From Verrucomicrobiota bacterium (lineage in GTDB: Bacteria > Verrucomicrobiota > Verrucomicrobiia > Verrucomicrobiales > Akkermansiaceae): a DNA stretch of 25,010 nucleotides. The DNA lies in contig VFJU01000482.1 in NCBI GenBank assembly GCA_009885905.1, positions 1 through 25,010 on the forward strand, in the 5' to 3' direction. A program made the translations under genes and the position numbers. The notes beneath the pieces are model-generated. The model did no database searches. It was not told where the DNA came from and was given only the letters and a program-made list of their open reading frames with translations. Below, piece after piece: positions 22,885 through 25,010 of the stretch (positions are counted from its first letter, which is position 1; each line of letters starts with the position of its first letter).

Positions 22885-23703
22885 ATGCACTTTGATCCAT
22901 TCCACATCGGTTGCGTACCCGTCGGCGGGCCTGTGCCATTTTTCATCCTTGGCCCATGCTCCCTCGAGTCTGAGGCGTTCGCCTGGGACATGGCAAATTC
23001 CATCAAGGAAATCGCCGACCGCACTGGCGTCCATTTCATCTTCAAAGCGTCATTTGATAAAGCCAACCGCACCTCCATCGGTGCATTTCGTGGGCCCGGA
23101 GTCGTGGACGGTTGCCGTATTCTTGGAGAAATTTCCCGAGCACTCGGCGTCCCTGTCACTACCGACATCCACACCGCTGAACAGGCGGAAGTCGCCGCGG
23201 AGTTTGTCGATTTGTTGCAAATCCCCGCATTCCTTTGCCGGCAAACTGACTTGCTTGAAGCCGCCGCTAAAACAGGCCGCGCGGTAAATATCAAAAAAGG
23301 CCAATTCCTTGCGCCGCTCGACACGGTCAACATTGCTGGGAAAATGCGCTCCTTTGGTTGCGAGCGCTTCCTGATCACCGAGCGTGGAACCACTTTCGGC
23401 TACAACAATCTGGTGGTGGACATGCGCTCGCTCTACTGGATGCGCAAAGAAGGCCTGCCGATCATTTTCGACGCCACTCACTCGGTCCAGCGGCCCGGCG
23501 GGCTTGGTGGGGCTACGGGTGGTGACGGCGAACTCGCACCCGTGCTCGCTCGTGCGGCCGTCGCGACCGGCGTCGACGGATTGTTTATGGAAGTCCACTC
23601 CGACCCCGCCAACGCAGTTTCGGACGGACCCAATCAGATCCCTCTGGAATTCATCGAAGACCTTCTCGTCAAACTCATCTCGATCCACCACGCTTCCCAC
23701 TGA
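22885..23703 (+). CDS. kdsA: 3-deoxy-8-phosphooctulonate (Kdo-8-P) synthase, metal-dependent type
   Basis: Condenses phosphoenolpyruvate and arabinose-5-phosphate to Kdo-8-phosphate for LPS. It has 272 residues from ATG 22885; a TTG at 22861 is possible but adds non-family residues. Family marks are FFILGPCSLESE, FKASFDKANRTS, GRAVNIKKGQFLAP, TERGTTFGYNNLVVDMR, FDATHSVQRPG and EVHSDPANAVSDGPNQ. Cys25 in GPC and Asp247 in SDG mark the metal-using class (non-metal enzymes have Asn in place of the Cys), based on known differences between Aquifex and E. coli enzymes. It is followed by lptC- and lptA-like genes, which fits an LPS operon. Confidence 0.96.
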   Translation: MHFDPFHIGCVPVGGPVPFFILGPCSLESEAFAWDMANSIKEIADRTGVHFIFKASFDKANRTSIGAFRGPGVVDGCRILGEISRALGVPVTTDIHTAEQAEVAAEFVDLLQIPAFLCRQTDLLEAAAKTGRAVNIKKGQFLAPLDTVNIAGKMRSFGCERFLITERGTTFGYNNLVVDMRSLYWMRKEGLPIIFDATHSVQRPGGLGGATGGDGELAPVLARAAVATGVDGLFMEVHSDPANAVSDGPNQIPLEFIEDLLVKLISIHHASH

Positions 23704-23706
23704 AAA

Positions 23707-23720
23707 GCGGTTCCTACCGC
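23707..23720 (+). other. Small hairpin between kdsA and the lptC-like gene
   Basis: GCGGT pairs with ACCGC around TCCT, just after the kdsA stop, with a CGGCTTTTA run shortly behind it. It may reduce read-through or protect the mRNA end. It is too short to be a strong terminator. Confidence 0.3.
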
Positions 23721-23750
23721 GCGGCTTTTACTTTCACGACACCATCCTTC

Positions 23751-24209
23751 TTGCGCCACGTCCTCACGATCTTCTTGTTGCTTGTCACCAACTTCACTCA
23801 GGCCGAAGAGGCTCCCTCATCTCCTAAATCTAGCATTCCAGCCACCACATTGCTTCCCGACGGTAGCAAACTCAAAGGCATGATGGTCCCACGCTACGAC
23901 GAAAACCATAATCTAACAAGCGTGCTCAGGTCGGATGTCCTTACTCTAGTCAACGATGATCAATTCGAAGGTGAAACGGTTAGGGTAGAATTTCTAAACC
24001 CCGATCAAACTCCCAAGGGGCGTATTGATCTGATCACTGCCACCTTTTATCAAAGCAAAAGACTGCTCACCACCCAGAAGTTTGTGAAAATTAAATCCGA
24101 CCAGATGCATGCGACAGGCAGTGGTCTCTACTATGCCTTCGGAGAAGGAAAAGGATTCCTGTTAGGTCCTGTAACCACTATTTTAAAGATCACTCCGAAA
24201 AATCCATGA
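23751..24209 (+). CDS. LptC-like LPS export protein
   Basis: 152 residues from TTG 23751. The start gives a signal peptide (MRHVLTIFLLLVTNFTQAEE) and no in-frame ATG lies upstream. The remainder is beta-rich: LLPDGSKLKGMMVPRYDE, RVEFLNPDQTPKGRIDLI, then DQMHATGSGLYYAFGEGKGF. This pattern fits the LptC/OstA-like jelly-roll family, which passes LPS from the inner-membrane transporter to LptA. The stop overlaps the next gene's ATG by 4 bases. The position after kdsA and before an lptA-like gene supports the call. The sequence alone is a weak match, so the name is partly contextual. Confidence 0.65.
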   Translation: MRHVLTIFLLLVTNFTQAEEAPSSPKSSIPATTLLPDGSKLKGMMVPRYDENHNLTSVLRSDVLTLVNDDQFEGETVRVEFLNPDQTPKGRIDLITATFYQSKRLLTTQKFVKIKSDQMHATGSGLYYAFGEGKGFLLGPVTTILKITPKNP

Positions 24210-25010
24210 CGCGATTCTTTCAAATCTATCAAGCTTCAGTCATTTGTGGCGGACTATTTCTCGCACCGTCGATTTGTGCGGCTCCGCCACCTAGCCTTAC
24301 ACAATCGCAGGATACGATTCTAGAGGCCGCCACCACCTCCAAGAAGGCAGCAGCGGCGGCAGCCAGTTCTGCCGCACAAGCCAGCCTCGCCGCAGATCTT
24401 GCCGCTGCACAAAGTGCCTCGGACGACCTCGCTAAGTTTTTAGTACAAGCCGAAGTTCCAGTTCCCGCCGATCATACGGCAACTGCCGATGAACCAGCGG
24501 ACACAAAGCCCCTTGAAGTCACACCCGGATCGAGTGACACGGTGATCAATTGCTCCGGTGGAATGTATTTCGATGCCGATGCTGGTGTGCTCGTCTATCT
24601 CGAAAATGTTGTGGTTAAAGACCCCCGCTACGATCTGAGCGGTGCTGACGAATTAAAAATCTTTTTTGCAAAAAAACCTGTCGAGGCCAAGCCGGCTGAG
24701 CCCGCACCCCTCGCCTCAGCTGAGGCCGCAATCATCGCGACGCCAGATGCAAAGACCAATGCCAAGTCCCCACTTGGCGGCGACATCGGTGCAAAGTTTG
24801 GCGACGTCGAGCGGATCGTGGCAACTGGTGCTGTTAGAATTGATCAAAAACCCGTCGCGGGCAAAGAAGCTATCAAAGCGAGTGGTCGAGTCTTCACCTA
24901 CCATCTCAAGGAGGATCGCATCATCCTAAGCGGTGGCTATCCTTGGTTCACACAAGGCACCACTTACATGCGCGCCAAAAAACCTAACCTCACATTGCAA
25001 CTCTTTCCAA
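24206..25010 (+). CDS. LptA/OstA-like LPS transport protein, 3' end cut by window edge
   Basis: 268 residues are visible. An N-terminal signal peptide (MTRFFQIYQASVICGGLFLA, probable cleavage near residue 26) is followed by an alanine-rich, helix-prone stretch at about 41-80. OstA-type repeats come next: INCSGGMYFDADAGVLVYLE at about 114-133, VVKDPRYDLSGADELKIFFA at about 136-155, VERIVATGAVRIDQ at about 201-214 and KEDRIILSGGYPWFTQGT at about 235-252. LptA bridges the periplasm and carries LPS. The alanine-rich stretch and a Pro/Ala linker at about 157-190 are not part of a standard LptA. The ATG overlaps the lptC-like stop. The end lies outside the window. Confidence 0.75.
   Translation, partial: MTRFFQIYQASVICGGLFLAPSICAAPPPSLTQSQDTILEAATTSKKAAAAAASSAAQASLAADLAAAQSASDDLAKFLVQAEVPVPADHTATADEPADTKPLEVTPGSSDTVINCSGGMYFDADAGVLVYLENVVVKDPRYDLSGADELKIFFAKKPVEAKPAEPAPLASAEAAIIATPDAKTNAKSPLGGDIGAKFGDVERIVATGAVRIDQKPVAGKEAIKASGRVFTYHLKEDRIILSGGYPWFTQGTTYMRAKKPNLTLQLFP

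Noticed and set aside
23050-23700. A 216-residue minus-strand frame opposite kdsA
   Set aside because: It is the antisense shadow of kdsA, long only because of codon bias.
1-25010. CRISPR array, rRNA genes, insertion sequences or phage genes
   Set aside because: No regular spacer-repeat pattern, no rRNA sequence, and no transposase or structural phage protein could be found.

Overview
The window looks like chromosomal DNA of a diderm, LPS-making bacterium of roughly 50% GC, most likely from the Verrucomicrobiota (PVC group). This placement is inference. It rests on the mix of gene families (metal-type kdsA followed by lptC/lptA-like genes, RibBA, a cyanobacterial-like Pgi, a one-chain GlyRS), on tiny SC-type lipoproteins, and on the near-total lack of Shine-Dalgarno sequences in front of the core genes. 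No marker gene such as rRNA is present to confirm it.

Positions 1-2758 are an accessory region at a tRNA-Arg(CCT) gene. From the left it holds the end of a hepT gene and a complete mntA gene (a HEPN/MNT toxin-antitoxin pair), a stub of a type I restriction specificity gene (hsdS), and decayed coding sequence. Next comes a copy of the 3' part of the tRNA gene (1550-1590), then a hicA/hicB pair, then the intact tRNA (2687-2758, minus strand). Each copy of the tRNA end lies beside a related block carrying GCGTTTT-type repeats, which resembles integrase arm sites. The layout suggests tandem integration of two elements at one att site. No integrase is visible.

Positions 2814-14136 are housekeeping genes. 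A CLC-type anion transporter and pabB are overlapping minus-strand genes. They are followed on the plus strand by glyQS, apt and pgi. A secreted endonuclease/phosphatase-family protein lies on the minus strand, meeting pgi tail to tail only 2 bases apart. Then come yqgE/algH, ribBA, a BrnT/BrnA-like toxin-antitoxin pair, a VanZ-like membrane protein and tal.

Positions 14176-22327 are mostly on the minus strand: a SWIM-SNF2 helicase, a TrhO-RluA fusion (two RNA-modification enzymes in one chain), leuC-leuD, a small membrane protein and two very small lipoproteins. From 22592 to the right edge a plus-strand cluster reads DUF1844 - kdsA - lptC-like - lptA-like (cut by the edge), which makes Kdo-8-phosphate and moves LPS to the outer membrane.

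The most noteworthy points are the tandem att structure at tRNA-Arg, the TrhO-RluA fusion, SD-less and possibly leaderless starts across the core genes, an over-represented GTTAGAA heptamer, and an LptA-like protein with an alanine-rich N-terminal stretch.
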